Origin: Ochotona curzoniae
Taxonomy: Eukaryota > Chordata > Mammalia > Lagomorpha > Ochotonidae
Direction of reading: 5' to 3'
Assembly (NCBI RefSeq): GCF_017591425.1
Contig: NW_024467101.1
Coordinates: 13,218,918 to 13,282,917 of the forward strand
Length of the DNA stretch: 64,000 nucleotides
Under the pieces are notes generated by a model. The model was not told the origin of the DNA. It was given only the letters and a program-made list of their open reading frames with translations, and ran no database searches. Position numbers and translations under genes: made by a program. Below are positions 33,830-45,602 of this stretch, one piece after another. Every line of letters starts with the position of its first letter. Positions within the stretch are counted from its first letter, which is position 1.

Positions 33830-34262
33830 ATTCCTTTGATTGCTTAGTGGTTTCCTTCTGCATTGGGACCCACTGTTCTGACTTCCATTACCATTGATTC
33901 ACCGTAGTTGTTCTTGAACTTTCTATAAATGGAGTCATAGAGTATGTGTTCTCTTGAGGCTGGCTGTTCTCACACTACATTCTGTTGCTGAGACTTGGCT
34001 CTGTCATTAGTTGGATCAACTGTTCCATTCCTCCATGGGCTGAGTGCTGTCCCCTTGCATGGCTGTACCATGACTTCTTTGCCCAGTCTCTGACTGAGGC
34101 ATGTTACAGCTGATTCCAGCATTCAGCCACTTGGAGTAAAGCTGCTCTGACCATTCTGTCACTTGTCGCTGTCTGGACTTAAGTCAGATGCGTGGTGTAT
34201 TTCACATCTACCATGCTGCCCTCTCTGTACCATCTATCGTCATTTGCCAAACTGCACAACGG
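33830..34262 (-). mobile_element. L1 fragment (old)
   Basis: CTTTCTATAAATGGAGTCAT, GGCTGAGTGCTGTCCCC and CCATGCTGCCCTCTCTGTAC fit antisense L1M sequence, quite diverged. Confidence 0.55.
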
Positions 34263-34356
34263 AGTTAGGAGAGCAAGCAAGCTTGGGATGCATGCCAACC
34301 AAGTGAGTTAGCCCTTTGGGATTTGGTTTCTTCAACTATAAGATGGGGGTGGTGGG

Positions 34357-34690
34357 GACCAGCATTGTGGAGCAGTGAATGAAACTGCCATATGCAACAC
34401 TAGCCTCTTCTATTGGAGCGCTGTTGAGGATCCAGGCTGCTCAGCTTCCCATTCAGTTTCCAGCTAATGTGCCTGAGAAGACAGCCAAGAATGGCCCAAG
34501 TGCTTGACTCCCTGCCACCCATGTGGGACACCTGGATGGAGTTCTTGGCTCCTGGCTTTAGGCTAGCCCAGCTCTGACTGTAATAACTACTTCGCTTGTG
34601 GAGTGATTCAGCAAATCAGGTTTTTTTTGTTTTTGTTTTTTTTTGCCTCTTCTCTCTGTCATTCTTTCAAATAATTAAAAAAAAATTAAT
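34357..34690 (+). mobile_element. CSINE
   Basis: GGGGACCAGCATTGTGGAGC to a T-rich then A-rich tail. Confidence 0.85.
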
Positions 34691-34834
34691 GGGGGGGGTG
34701 CTGATAATGCTAATTATATCCCAGGATGATTAAAAAATAGGATCAAGTCTTTTTAAGAACTCGCAGTACAGAGCTGCGGCACTGCGGTTTTACCTGGAAA
34801 CTGTTCTCAGTAGCAGGTGTGTTATATACCTGCT

Positions 34835-34920
34835 CTCACTCTGTCCTCAACCCATTTTACAGATGAGGATTCTGGGGGGCAAAGTCACTGGCCTACAATG
34901 GTGAGGGGCTAGGACCTCTC
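34835..34920 (-). mobile_element. MIR fragment
   Basis: CCCATTTTACAGATGAGGAT core. Confidence 0.6.
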
Positions 34921-35540
34921 CTGTTCTCCTTTAGCACCCACCCCCAAAGCTAGCAGCTTCCTTTTTATAGTGTGGGATGAGCCTGGCTGGACACTTCTAG
35001 GAGAGGCTTCCCAGCCCATGAGCAGGTGGGAGGATAGGCAGAGCCAGCCTGACCAAGTAAGAGGTGGACAGAGGAAACAGGAAGCAGACAGCAGCAGCAG
35101 CAGGCAAAGCCAGGTGGCTCAGCTACCAGCCACCTGAAGGGCACCAGAACTGCTGATCTCGGAAGATTAGCATGACAATCCCCGATCTCCTCCAAGGGCC
35201 CCAAAGCTGGGACCTCACAATCCCTTTTGCTGCCAGCTCTTTCTTTAGCTGGCTAATTAGAGGGTGGTAGGGGCTGGGGAGGGCACAACCTTCTTAAAGG
35301 GTCCCCTCACTCTGGGCCCAGGAGAGGGTGCCAGGATGCCTGCAGCTCTGGTACAACGTGAGTGCCGTCCCCGTCCAAGGTCAGAGTCAGCCCTCTGTCC
35401 CCACCAGAGGCTGACCTGGCATTCTGTTTCCACTCTGTTTAAGCTCTATGCTGCACAACTGTGGCATGGATGTGTGCTTTTCAGATGCGTATCCCAGGGT
35501 TTGGCACAGCATCAAGGCTCAAATCTGACTTTAAAAAGAA
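34921..35540. other. Repeat-free segment
   Basis: No gene recognised; moderately G+C-rich, with a CAG run (35089-35103). Confidence 0.4.
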
Positions 35541-35544
35541 CTCA

Positions 35545-35808
35545 CTGCCAGGATCCCATATGGATGCCAGTTTGTATCCCTGCTCCACTTCATTTCCAGT
35601 TCCTTTGTGGCCTGAGAGAGTGGTAAAAGATGGTCCAAAGCCTTGGGTCCCTGCACCCGCGTGAGAGACCTGGAAGAAGCTCCTGGCTCCTGGCTTTGAA
35701 TCAGCTCAGCTCCAGCCATTGTGGCCACTTGGGGAGTGAACCAGCAGATGGAAGATGTTTCTCTCTGTAAATCTGACTTTCCAATAAGATAAAGAAATCT
35801 TAAAAAGA
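35545..35808 (+). mobile_element. CSINE, head truncated
   Basis: Starts at CTGCCAGGATCCCATATGG; tail TTTCCAATAAGATAAAGAAA. Confidence 0.85.
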
Positions 35809-35987
35809 AGAGGAGGAGGAAGTCACCGAGGCACAGAACCCGTGGTCCCGAATGTAAGCCTCTGTGTGCCATTTATAACAGGTGCCAGGCTGGGTGTGAA
35901 TGCAGGGCATGGAGGCAGCCGCACCTGGGAGGATACATCCCTCAGGGTCTTCCTTCTGCCTGTTCTCACCCTTGGGACCCTGAACAA

Positions 35988-35988
<1 letters not shown>

Positions 35989-36019
<31 letters not shown>
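35989..36019 (+). repeat. CA microsatellite
   Basis: About 15 uninterrupted CA units. Confidence 0.95.
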
Positions 36020-36020
<1 letters not shown>

Positions 36021-36049
36021 TTCCCTTTAGCCTCCATGTGCCAGAAGGC

Positions 36050-36250
36050 AAAAAGAGGGACTTGGGTTGGAGTGGGGAGACACTTGCTTTGGCTCATGAC
36101 ACATGGGCTGGATTCAGGCTCCACTGCTTACTTGTGGTGTGGTCTTGGCCAAGGCTCTTAACCTCTGTGAGGCTCAATTTTTTTCATCAGTCAGGGGGAC
36201 AACCAAAACCTATCTCCAAAGTGCTTTATAAGCACTTGTTAAAATAACCA
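36050..36250 (+). mobile_element. MIR
   Basis: GATTCAGGCTCCACTGCTTA and TGGCCAAGGCTCTTAACCTC, ending AAGTGCTTTATAAGCACTTG. Confidence 0.7.
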
Positions 36251-36369
36251 TAGACAGGGCTGAAGGTCAGCAATGGGAGATTCCTCCCTCCCTGCGTCCT
36301 CCCCACACTGCCATCCCCACCCCCTCACCCTGGCCGTAGAAGCATTTCCTGCTCATTGCCAACAGGGTT

Positions 36370-36850
36370 ATTTCTCAAGTATCCATCATATTCCAGTCCC
36401 TGCTTAGCACTTTTCTCCTCCTAAGGTCCTGTGAGGTAGGAGTCTGTGTTTTAAAACATTTATTTATTTATTTGAAAGACAGAACCACAAGAAGAGAAGT
36501 CCTTTCTGCTAGTTCCCTGCTCCCCATCCCCTCGTCCCCGCAGGACCCCAGCAGATCCTTGGTCAAGGACCAAGCCAGTAGCAAGAACCCAAGGGTTTGA
36601 GCCATCCCTGTTGCCTCTCAGGGCCTGCATTACTATAAAGCCAGAGTCAGGAGCCCAAGCTGAGCATGGAGTCCGTGGAACCCTGGGTATTTTTATTATT
36701 GGCCTCTTGACTGCCTTGCTAAAGCCCACCCCCAAGGGGTTTCGTACTTTTTGAAGAAAAGTAAAATAAACTAGGAAAAGGAAAGTGACTTGTTCATGAC
36801 CTCACAGCTAGGATGCCTCAAAGGGCAGCAGGAGCCCAGCTGATGCCACT
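36370..36850 (-). mobile_element. MIR split by a CSINE
   Basis: GCTTAGCACTTTTCTCCTCC to GTGAGGTAGGAGTCTG, then after the SINE GTGACTTGTTCATGACCTCA. Confidence 0.55.
36452..36645 (-). mobile_element. CSINE, head truncated
   Basis: AAAACATTTATTTATTTATT through GGTTTGAGCCATCCCTGTTG. Confidence 0.8.
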
Positions 36851-37079
36851 AACTGTGGTGTCCGGGGCTAGGGAGGGATGACTATCCCTTTCCCACTCAG
36901 CTGGCCAGGCTGCCCCGGGTTCCTTTGACCTCCAGCTGTGTGTTAAACATGATACTGAGCCCAGGGTCAAAGCTGAACATCACATAGACAGTGCATCATC
37001 CCATTTTCCTGGCATTGAGAGTCTCCCAAGAGTCAAGTCATTAAGTGAGTGGTAAGCACTGGAAAGGCAACAAACAGGA

Positions 37080-37292
37080 GGCAGGTTGGTATAACGCTTG
37101 TGACCCACCCCTGGTTCCAGTTCTAGTTTCCTGCTGCTGTGCTCCCTGGGAGGCAGTGGGGTACAGGAAGGCTTAATTAGCTAGGTCCCTCTCATACCCT
37201 GGGGAGATCTGTATGGAGTTCGTGAGGGTGTGGGCACTTGGTGAGTGTCTCAGCGGATGGTGAGAGTCTCTGTCTCTCCCATAAAAGAAGGG
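37080..37292 (+). mobile_element. CSINE, internally deleted
   Basis: GGCAGGTTGGTATAACGC to GTCTCTGTCTCTCCCATAAA. Confidence 0.7.
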
Positions 37293-37293
37293 A

Positions 37294-37596
37294 GAGCCCA
37301 GTGCTAGGGCTCAGTGGTTAAATCCTTGCCTTGCATCTGCTGGAATTCCATATGGGTTCCAGCTGCTCCACTTCCCATCCTGCTCCCTGCTTGTGGCCTG
37401 GGAAAGTAGTAAATGATGGCCCAAAGCCTTGGGACCCTGTACCCATATGGGAGACCTGGAAAAAACTCCTGACTTTTGGCTTTGAATTGGCTCAGCCCCA
37501 GCTGTGGCAGCCACTTGGGAAGTGAACCAGTGGATGGAAGATCTTTCTTTCTGCAAATCTTTCTAATAAAAATAAATAAATCTTAAAAAGAGAGAG
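37294..37596 (+). mobile_element. CSINE
   Basis: GAGCCCAGTGCTAGGGCTCA to AATAAAAATAAATAAATC. Confidence 0.9.
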
Positions 37597-37726
37597 AGGA
37601 GATGAGAGAATAAAAAAGAGGGAGGAAGGAAGAAAGGAAGAGATAAAAGAAAAAGAAAAAGAAAGGAAGGAAGAAGGAAAGAGAGAAAGGAAGGAAAGAA
37701 AGAGAGAAAGAAAAAGTGAAAGCAAG
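37592..37726 (+). repeat. Purine-only GA/GAAA tract on a SINE tail
   Basis: About 130 bases almost purely purine on this strand, continuing directly from the previous SINE tail. Confidence 0.9.
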
Positions 37727-39140
37727 CAGGGTGATGAGCTGGAGCGTTGTGGATCCAGGAAGCGAAACATCTTCCTTGGAAGAAGTGATAGCTGAACTGC
37801 AGGATGGCCGCGGGACCAGGGGTGTGGGTGGTTGAGAAACTGCCAGGTAATTAGAGGAGGATGTGCAAAGATCCTGAGGCAGGGTCCAGTTTGAGGTATG
37901 CAGGAACTGAAGGACAATTAGTGCTTAACAACGCAGGGCCTGGACCTTTCCATCTCACTCCTACCCTTTTGCTCCCTCCTTCCTTCTCCTTCCTCTCTTC
38001 CTCCTTCACTCTCTTCTCTCCTGCTTTCCTTTCAACCATGCCTTTTTTTCCAGGCACTGGACCAGGGGCTGCCATCCCCTCTCCCTCTTCTGCCTCTCTG
38101 CCTATCCCTTCCCCCTCCCCTCTTCTTCAAAACAGCTGCTCCACCCCTACTAGTCCAGCTCTCCCCACTCCCTCCCACCTACTCTCTCCCGTCTGACAAT
38201 GAGGAGGAACCCTGGGACCAGCTTCCCCAGGGTATTGTCCCTTTAAGGAATCCCTAAATCCAGACGCCCCTCTCCTCCCCCACCTGAGAACCAATTAGGG
38301 TTCCCGAATTCAAGTGGAGGCTTTTGTATGTCACGTGTTTGGGGAACAAAGCCCTCTGCGGCAGGAATAAAAGCTTCTATTCAGCAGCCAGTTTGTTCTC
38401 ATTCTAATCGTTTCCACTCCAGTCTTAGTCTCCTTCCCGTGTTCCCAGGGCCGCCCAACTCGGCCTCACCTTCCCGCTTCAGTGCCCAGCTGGCAATCCT
38501 GTCTGAACCCAAACCAGGTGGCTCTGCCCACCTCATCTTCCAGAGGGATCACGTGACACCCACCAACCCTGGGCTGGGCCCTGTGCGCAACGCCTTTGGT
38601 GCTGTTAGTGTCAGGAAACCAGAGACTCAGGGGGCCATTAGAGCACTTGTCTGAAGTTGTGCCACTGGGGTAGGAGAGCAAGTGGACTTTCACCTGGTCC
38701 TGGAATAGGAGAAGATGAGGAAAAAGTCACAATTTTATGGATCCCAAGCACTTGCACAACATTACAGTCTCTCTGCACAGTAGCAAGCAAAGAAGCAGTG
38801 ATTGAGGTCCAAGTCACAGACCAGTCTGGAACTGGAAGGGAGCTGGGACTCAGAACTGTGAAGGAGATGGCAGAGGCCTCAGTTCTGAGGGACATTGCTG
38901 TAATGGAGCCATTAAGGCGGAAGTATGGATGTGGTGGAGTAACTGGTATTTGGCCAACAAATAGGCCATGTGCTGAGTGTGAAAAAAAATTGTGCACCCC
39001 CACACACATACTCTTGTGCATTTCTCTCTGTACATAAAAAAAATGTGGAGAACACATACATCACAGAGTTCACACTTATTTCCTTTGACAAGAAAGAATG
39101 AAGAATGGAGAAAGGGTCTCAGGTCTCAGTACCATTCTGT
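37727..39140. other. Repeat-poor 1.4 kb segment
   Basis: No gene recognised. CT-rich around 37950-38190. 38290-38430 contains CAATTAGG, a CACGTG E-box (38333) and AACAAAG, which could be regulatory. The open frames here lack known domains. Confidence 0.4.
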
Positions 39141-39149
39141 ACAGTTTGT

Positions 39150-39466
39150 TTTATGATTTTTTTTTTATTGGAAACTCAGATTTCCAGATAGAAGGAGAGA
39201 CAGAGAAAGATCTTTTTGTCTGTTGGTTCGCTCTCCAAGTAGCCACAATGGCTGGAGCTGAGCCAATCAGGAACCAGGGGCTCTTCCGAGTTTCCCATGC
39301 AGGTGCAGGGTCCCAAGGCTTTGGACAGTCCTCGACTGCTTTCCCAGGCCACAAGCAGAGAGCTGGATGGGAAGCGGGGCTGCTAGAATTACAACTGGTA
39401 TCCATATGGGATTTTGGCACGTTCAAGGCAAGGGCTTTAGCTGCTAGGCCATGCTGCCGCCCCTCC
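39150..39466 (-). mobile_element. CSINE, full length
   Basis: GATTTTTTTTTTATTGGAAA to CATGCTGCCGCCCC. Confidence 0.9.
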
Positions 39467-39724
39467 TTTTTTAAAAGATACATGTGGAAGGGGCGAGATA
39501 CTAGGGATGGGCACCCCACACTAGCTTCCAGGAAATGTGGCTTCATATTGCCCAGGGAAAGAGATCTAGAGGCATACTGTAGTAGGAGCAAATGAGGGCA
39601 TGTTTGACAGGGGAGGAATGACTTCTGGGGCTTCCACGGACTAGGCCACTGTGCTCACAGGTAGGCAAGGGAGCTGAGACAGAGTGGTTAAATGGGGAAA
39701 TCCGGAAGGCATGTCTGAGTCAGG

Positions 39725-41150
39725 TCAAGGCACCCACCCATGTGGGCGGGCTATGCTAAATAGCTGCCACCCATTGGCTCATGCAAAATCTGGGGCTGGG
39801 GGCATGCCTGACTAGGCTAGAGCTGGGGTTAATGACAGGCTGAACCAGGCTGCACCAGACCTCACTCCTGGAAGCTAGGGCCAGAAAGGGGCCTGGCTGG
39901 GCCAGCGTGCAGCACCCACTGGCACATGTAAAGGCCAGGACTGAAGGAAGACCATGCCAATTAGGGCCATTGTACCCACCAGCACCTGCAAGACCTAGGG
40001 CTGGGAGTGGGTCTGGTAGAGGAGCTGTGGGCATTCCTCTGGGGGCTATAGCTCTGGCTGGTGAGCCTGAGAGCCAGGGCTTGGAGCGGGCCAGTTGGTC
40101 AAGGCAGCAGCACCCATCAGCATATATGTGGGTTAGGTCTGGGGGCAGGTAGGGCTGAGCTAAGCTGCAGCACCCATGTGTGTCCACAAGAGCCAGATGA
40201 GATGTGTGATGAACTGGGCTAGGCTGCAGTACATGCCTGTACATGCAAAAACTAGGGCTGAGGGTGAGCCTGGTGAGGGTTATTGGGAGTTGCCCCAACT
40301 AGACCTCAGCACCTACTGATGTGCGTGGTGCTGTGATGTGCTAAGATGGGCCAGGTCGCAGCACCCATCAGTCCACATGAAAGATGGGGCTGGGGACAGA
40401 ACTGACCAAGCAGCTGTATTCACCAATGTGTACATTGGCTAGTGCAGGTGACGGGCCAAAACTGACCCTACACTGGTTGGCACACACAAGAGTCAAGTCT
40501 ATAGTCACTTCAGGTGAGGATTCTTGGGGAACTCTCCAACTAGATGGTTGGACTCAAACTCTGTGCATAGAGAAAACCACAATGTATTTGATCCAACCTT
40601 GGGGTGCATGTATCTGGACTGGGTCTCCTCAGTTGCTGATACCTATGCAGTGGTCAGCATGCCCAGACTACACAGGGAACATGACAGCCAGCTCATGTAG
40701 GCCAGCAGAGGATGAGTGCCTCATCACAGGATGGAAAGCAGAGTAGATTGGACCACTCTGCTAGTCAAGCTTTGCAGTATGTTCCTGGGCCTGTGGATGC
40801 ACTAAGGTGGACTTGGTCAGCCTATAATAGACCTTGGAATTTCTCAACCCTGGTGCAACTGAAGCCAACAATGTCTCAGAAAGATCAAAACAACTCAAGT
40901 AACACCCTTGGAACACTCTTCCCCATATCAGGGTCTCTGTCATCAAATGACTATCCTTCATCTCTGGGTGCTGATGTAGTTTAACAGCTAGAAATGGTCC
41001 CTTTCTCTTCACCCTCTGAACACAGGAGAAAAAAAAATTGAAACATTTGTCCCACCTACCTTCCTCCATACTTGAGTCTGCCTACCCTAATTGGAGATAC
41101 ACATGGGTGTGCATGCCTCTCAACCACGTAAACAATATTAAAAATAAAAG
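39725..41150 (+). mobile_element. Lagomorph repeat copy B with eight-unit tandem head
   Basis: Units of about 60-70 bases recur around the words GCACCCAYYRGCACATG and AGGGCTGGG from 39765 to 40430. A unique body and a terminal GTAAACAATATTAAAAATAA then an A run follow. The 3' two-thirds align with copy A. No coding capacity; the family name is not recognised. Confidence 0.7.
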
Positions 41151-41162
41151 CAAAAAAAAATG

Positions 41163-41500
41163 GGGAGGGCGGTCCTGGTACCTAGCAGTTTAAGTCCTCA
41201 CCTTGCACACACCGGAATCCCTTATGGGTGCCGATTCTAATCCCAGTGGCCCCACTTTCCCATCCAGCTCCCTGTTTGTGGCCTGGGAAAACAGTCCAGG
41301 ACGGCCCAAAGCCTTGGGACCCTGCACCTGCATGGGAGACCCAGAAAAGAATCTAGGCTCCTGGCTTTGGATCGGCACAGCTGCAGCCGTTGAGGCAGCT
41401 TTGAGAGTGAATCAGTGAATAGAAGTTCTTCCTCTCTGTCTCCCCTCCTCTCTATATATCTGATTTTCCAATAAAAAATAAATCATTAAAAAATTTTTAT
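41163..41500 (+). mobile_element. CSINE at the A-rich end of copy B
   Basis: GGGCGGTCCTGGTACCTAGC to TTTCCAATAAAAAATAAATC. Confidence 0.9.
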
Positions 41501-41534
41501 ATGGGATATACCCATATTCCATGTTGTAGTGTCT

Positions 41535-41536
<2 letters not shown>

Positions 41537-41583
<47 letters not shown>
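41537..41583. repeat. TA microsatellite
   Basis: About 22 uninterrupted TA units. Confidence 0.95.
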
Positions 41584-41586
<3 letters not shown>

Positions 41587-41609
41587 GTTTGTTTAATTTA
41601 TGATATTCA

Positions 41610-41755
41610 GCTGGGACTGAAACAAACCAAAGCCAGGAGCCAGAAGCTTCTTCCAAGACTCTCTCAGGGGTCATAGGGACTCAAGGGTTTAGGCATCTTC
41701 TGCTGAAATTGCAAGGAGTGGCTCAGCATACTGCGCCACAGCAGCGGCTCCACAT
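41610..41755 (-). mobile_element. CSINE fragment
   Basis: AAAGCCAGGAGCCAGAAGC to CTGCGCCACAGCAGCGGC; interrupted on its 3' side by the TA tract. Confidence 0.7.
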
Positions 41756-42205
41756 GAATCAGATTTTGTCTGAACACCTGTTTTTGACTCTTTAGGCTGC
41801 ACACCTGGGAGCTGGGTAATACGGTAATTCTATTTTGTTTGCTTTTTTGAGAAACCACCAAACTGTTTTTCACAGTGCCATGCCATTTTGCATTCCCATC
41901 AGCAATGTGCAGAAGGCTCTAACTGCTCCACAGTCCTGCCAACACTTGTTATTTTCCACTTATTTGTTTGCTTAATTACAGCTGTGGCTGTAGGTGTGGA
42001 GTGGTGTCTGGCTCATTGTGGCTTTGGTTTGCATCTTCTCAATGCTGAGTGATGCTGCACATCTTTTATATGCTCATTATCCATTTGTGTGTCTTCTTTG
42101 GAGAAATATCTATTTAAGTCTTTTGGGTTTTTTTTTATATTTTAGTTATATATTTGATAGACACACAGAGAGAGTAATTGCTTAATTTTAATTTGGGTTA
42201 TCTTT

Positions 42206-42522
42206 CTTTTCTTATTTTAGTTCTTTTATCTGAAAGGTAGAGAGACAGCCAGATCTGTTTTATGTGCTGGTTTACTCCCCAGATGCCTGCAATAGCCTGA
42301 GCTGGCCCAGGCTGAAGCCAAGAAATCAGAACTCAGTTCAGGTCTCCCGTGTAATTAGCAATCACCCAAGTGCTTGAGCCATCCATCATGTACTGCCTTC
42401 CAGAGTGTGTGTTCGCAGGAAGCTGGGATGTAAACGGAGTAGCTGGGACTTTAACCAGACACTACAACAATGGGATATGCATATCCCATGCTGTGGACTA
42501 ACTTCTGTGCCAAATCCCACCC
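42206..42522 (-). mobile_element. CSINE in L1
   Basis: GTTCTTTTATCTGAAAGG to AACTTCTGTGCCAAATCCC. Confidence 0.82.
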
Positions 42523-42529
42523 CTCTTTA

Positions 42530-42858
42530 ATTTTTTTTAAATTTGAAAGTCAGAGAATCAGAGACAGATGGAGAGAGCTAGAGAGTGACTTTCTATCTAT
42601 TACTTCACTCCCCACTCCAGCCACTCCAGCCAGGGCTAGGGTAGGCTGAAGTTAGGAGCCAAGAATTTGATCCAGGTCTCCCACATTGGTGTCAGGAGCT
42701 CAAGGGTTTGAGACAGCACCTGCTTGCCACCCAAGGTATGCATTAGAAGGAAGCTTCTAATAGCATCCAGAATTGACATTTGAAATTAGAAACTCCTTTC
42801 TAGATTGTTAGTGTCCCAATTGGAAACTTAGCTCTCATGTCAAAACCTGCCCCCAGGC
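42530..42858 (-). mobile_element. CSINE in L1
   Basis: TTTTTTTAAATTTGAAAGTC to GTCAAAACCTGCCCCCAGGC; diverged. Confidence 0.75.
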
Positions 42859-42877
42859 TGCCATTTAAGAAACTATT

Positions 42878-43215
42878 TGCTTAATTTTATTTGAAATTCA
42901 GATTTTATAGTGAGATAAGTTGAGACAGAGTGTTCTTCCATACTCTGGTTCACTCCCGAAATGGCCACAATGTCTGGGGCTGAGCTGATCTGAAGCCACT
43001 ACCCAAATGGGAGCCAGGAGCTTCCTCCAGCTTCCACCTCTCCCACGTGGATGCAGGGGCTGAAGAACCTGAACCATCCTCTTCTGTATTCCAAGTTCAT
43101 AAGCAGGCAGCTGGATTGGAAGTAGAACAGCTGGAACACAAGCCAGTGTTCTTATGAAAAGCTGGCACCACCGACACAGGATCAGGCTGCTGCTACACAA
43201 CTGTGTTGGCCCCAA
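42878..43215 (-). mobile_element. CSINE in L1
   Basis: GCTTAATTTTATTTGAAATT to CAACTGTGTTGGCCCC. Confidence 0.82.
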
Positions 43216-43325
43216 ACTGTCTTTATTATTGAGTTTTAGGAGTTCTTTGTATGTTCTAGATGCTAGAAGCTTATCAAATACATGATTTTAACCCATTCTA
43301 TACACAGTTTTAAATTGTTTTGCAT

Positions 43326-43601
43326 CGGGCCCAGTGCGTTGAAAGTTCTCGCCTTGAACGTGCCAGAATCCCATATGGGCACCGGTTCTAATCCTGGCTG
43401 CTCCACTTGCCATCCAGCTCTCTGTGGCCTGGGAAAGCAGTGGAGGTCGGCCCAAAGCCTTGGGACCCTGCACCAGCAAGGGGAACCTGGAGGAGCTCCT
43501 GGCTCGGGGAGTGAACCAGCAGACAGAAGATCTTCCTCTCTGTCTCTCCTCCTCTCTGTATATCTGACTTTGCAATAATAAATAAATAAAAATTTAAAAA
43601 T
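43326..43601 (+). mobile_element. CSINE in L1, internally deleted
   Basis: CGGGCCCAGTGCGTTGAAAG head; TTTTGCAT on both sides (43318 and 43602) is the target duplication. Confidence 0.9.
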
Positions 43602-43840
43602 TTTTGCATGAAAAATACTATTTTGGTGATTTTGTTTTTTCTTTTATCATTTGTGTTATTGATGACATAACTAATGATCCATTGCCAAATTGAAAGTCAT
43701 GAAGATTTACCCCTGTGTTTTTCTTCCAGGCCATTTATAGCTTTTAGGTTTTTAACCTATTTTGAGATAACTTTTGTGAATGATGTAAGGTAGGAACTCA
43801 GCATCATGCTTTTATCTGCAGCTAGAACAATTGAATAATT

Positions 43841-44055
43841 TTTTAAAGATTTATTTTGTGTATTTATTTTTTTAATTGGAAAGACAAATATACAGAAGGA
43901 AAGAGAGACAGAGAGAAAGAAGGAGAGTCAGAGAGAAGGTTCTTCAGTCCACTGGTTCAGTCTGCTGGTTCACTCTTCAAGTGGCCGCAAAAAGAGCGGC
44001 CAAGTTCTATGTAGCCTCAGCCTGTCTCTCCTCCTTCTTGGGAGACCATGCATGA
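43841..44055 (-). mobile_element. CSINE, head missing
   Basis: TTTTTTAAAGATTTATTTTG; carries a duplicated CACTGGTTCA/GCTGGTTCA segment and stops at the next insertion. Confidence 0.75.
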
Positions 44056-44057
44056 AG

Positions 44058-44396
44058 GTTTTTTTTTTAAAATATTTATTTTTCTTTTTATTGGAAAGGC
44101 AGATTTACAGAGTGAAGGAGAGACTGAGAGGAAGATCTTCCATCTGATGGTTCACTCCCCAAGTGGCTGCAACAGCTGGAGCTGAACTAATCTGAAGCCT
44201 GGAGCCTCATCTAATAGTGGGAGCCGGGTCTCCCAAGTGGGTTCAGGATCCCAAGGCTTTGGGCCGTCTGTTTTCCCAGGCCACACGCAGGGATTTGGAT
44301 GAGAGGTGGAACTGCGGGGATTAGAACTGGCGCCCACATGGGATCCTTATGCATTCAAGGCGAGGACTTTAGCTGCTAGGCCACCGCACTGGGCCC
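44058..44396 (-). mobile_element. CSINE, full length
   Basis: TTTTTTTTTTAAAATATTTA to CCGCACTGGGCCCC. Confidence 0.9.
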
Positions 44397-44409
44397 CCCG
44401 AAGGAAGCA

Positions 44410-44680
44410 TTTTAAATGCTTCATTAGAAGTTGTGGTTAAGAAAACCAGACCACGAGCAGGAAGAGCTGCCTTTAAATCATCCCCTCTGTCACTGTTGAG
44501 TGGGATATCCTTGGTCAGTCTTCCTGTCTGCAAAACACAAGGCTCTTAGCAGCACCAACCTCCAAAGGTTGTAGGGAGGATTGAGCAAGATCATGTACCA
44601 TCCTGCATGTAGGGCAAGGGCTGGGTGCATTTGTCAATGTCTGTTCTTTCATTGTGAGCAGCCAACACATGACGCACTCA
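44410..44680 (+). mobile_element. MIR
   Basis: GTTGAGTGGGATATCCTTGG, GTAGGGAGGATTGAGCAAGA. Confidence 0.6.
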
Positions 44681-44749
44681 AAAATTTGGCTACAATGCTG
44701 AAGGATGCAAAAGAAGTCTCCATCAGTTTCTCACAGATTTGATCTTTCA

Positions 44750-45115
44750 TTAAAAATTATTTACTTTTTAAAATTTGAAACAGAGAGAGAATCTTCTAGG
44801 ACCAACTCAAACCAATAATTGTTAAGTCAATGGTTTGAGTTTACAGATTGGCACGGATTTTAAGTTCTGCCTTTTCCGTTTGCAGTCTAGTTCCCTGCTA
44901 GTGCTCCTGGGAAGATAGCAGAAGCTGGCTCAAGTGCTTGGGCCTGTGCCAACCACATGAATGACCTGGATGGAATTCATGCCCTCAGATTTCAGCCTGG
45001 CCCAGCACCAGCCTTCCAGGCATTTAGGGAGTGAACCAATAAATGAAAAAAATCTCTCTCTCGCCTCCTCTTTGTAATTCTGCCTTTCAAACAAATGAAC
45101 AAATTAATTAACTTC
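44750..45115. mobile_element. CSINE pieces, short reverse then + copy
   Basis: A 3' stub in reverse (44750-44800) is followed by a + copy from about 44850 to TTCAAACAAATGAACAAA. Confidence 0.7.
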
Positions 45116-45123
45116 TAAAAATC

Positions 45124-45457
45124 AAAGGTTGGCACAATAGTCCAGTCAGCTAATCCTCTGACGGCCAAGTACCAGCATCTCATATGGGTGCCAGTTCATG
45201 TTCCAGGTGCTACACTTCTCATCCAGTTCCCTGTTTATGGCCTGGAAGGCAGCAGAGGATGGCCCAAAGCCATGGGACCCTGCATCCACATGGCAGGTCT
45301 AGAGGAAGCTCCTGGCTTCTGGCTTCAGATCAGCTCAGCTCTGGCCAATGTGGCTACGTGGGGGATGAATCAGTGGGTGAAGGATCTTCTTTTCTGTATC
45401 ACTTTCTCTAAAAATCTGCCTTTACAAGAAAAATAAATAAGTCTTAAGGAAAGAAAA
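45124..45457 (+). mobile_element. CSINE
   Basis: AAAGGTTGGCACAATAGTCC to AAAAATAAATAAGTCTTAAG. Confidence 0.85.
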
Positions 45458-45464
45458 AAGAGAA

Positions 45465-45600
45465 AAGAGAGAGAGATCTTCTATATGCTAACACAATTTT
45501 CAAGTGCCTATAACAGCTGGAGACAGGATCCAAGATCCTAACCCAAGTATTCCAATATGGGAAGCAGGTGTCCTAACAGCTGGATCAGCACCCACCCAGA
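45465..45600 (-). mobile_element. CSINE, middle deleted
   Basis: GAGAGATCTTCTATATGCTA to ACAGCTGGATCAGCACCC. Confidence 0.7.
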
Positions 45601-45602
45601 TG

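Larger units (their letters stand above)
41758..43840 (-). mobile_element. L1 fragment split by four CSINEs
   Basis: L1 blocks at 41758-42150, 43215-43325 and 43602-43840 carry the antisense words CCATTTTGCATTCCCATCAG, TTTGGAGAAATATCTATTTA, GAGTTTTAGGAGTTCTTTGT and AATGATCCATTGCCAAATTG in the order expected of one L1. Confidence 0.8.

Noticed and set aside
39765..40430. CRISPR-like array
   Set aside because: Units are degenerate, contiguous and variable in length with no unique spacers; this is a tandem head of a mammalian repeat.
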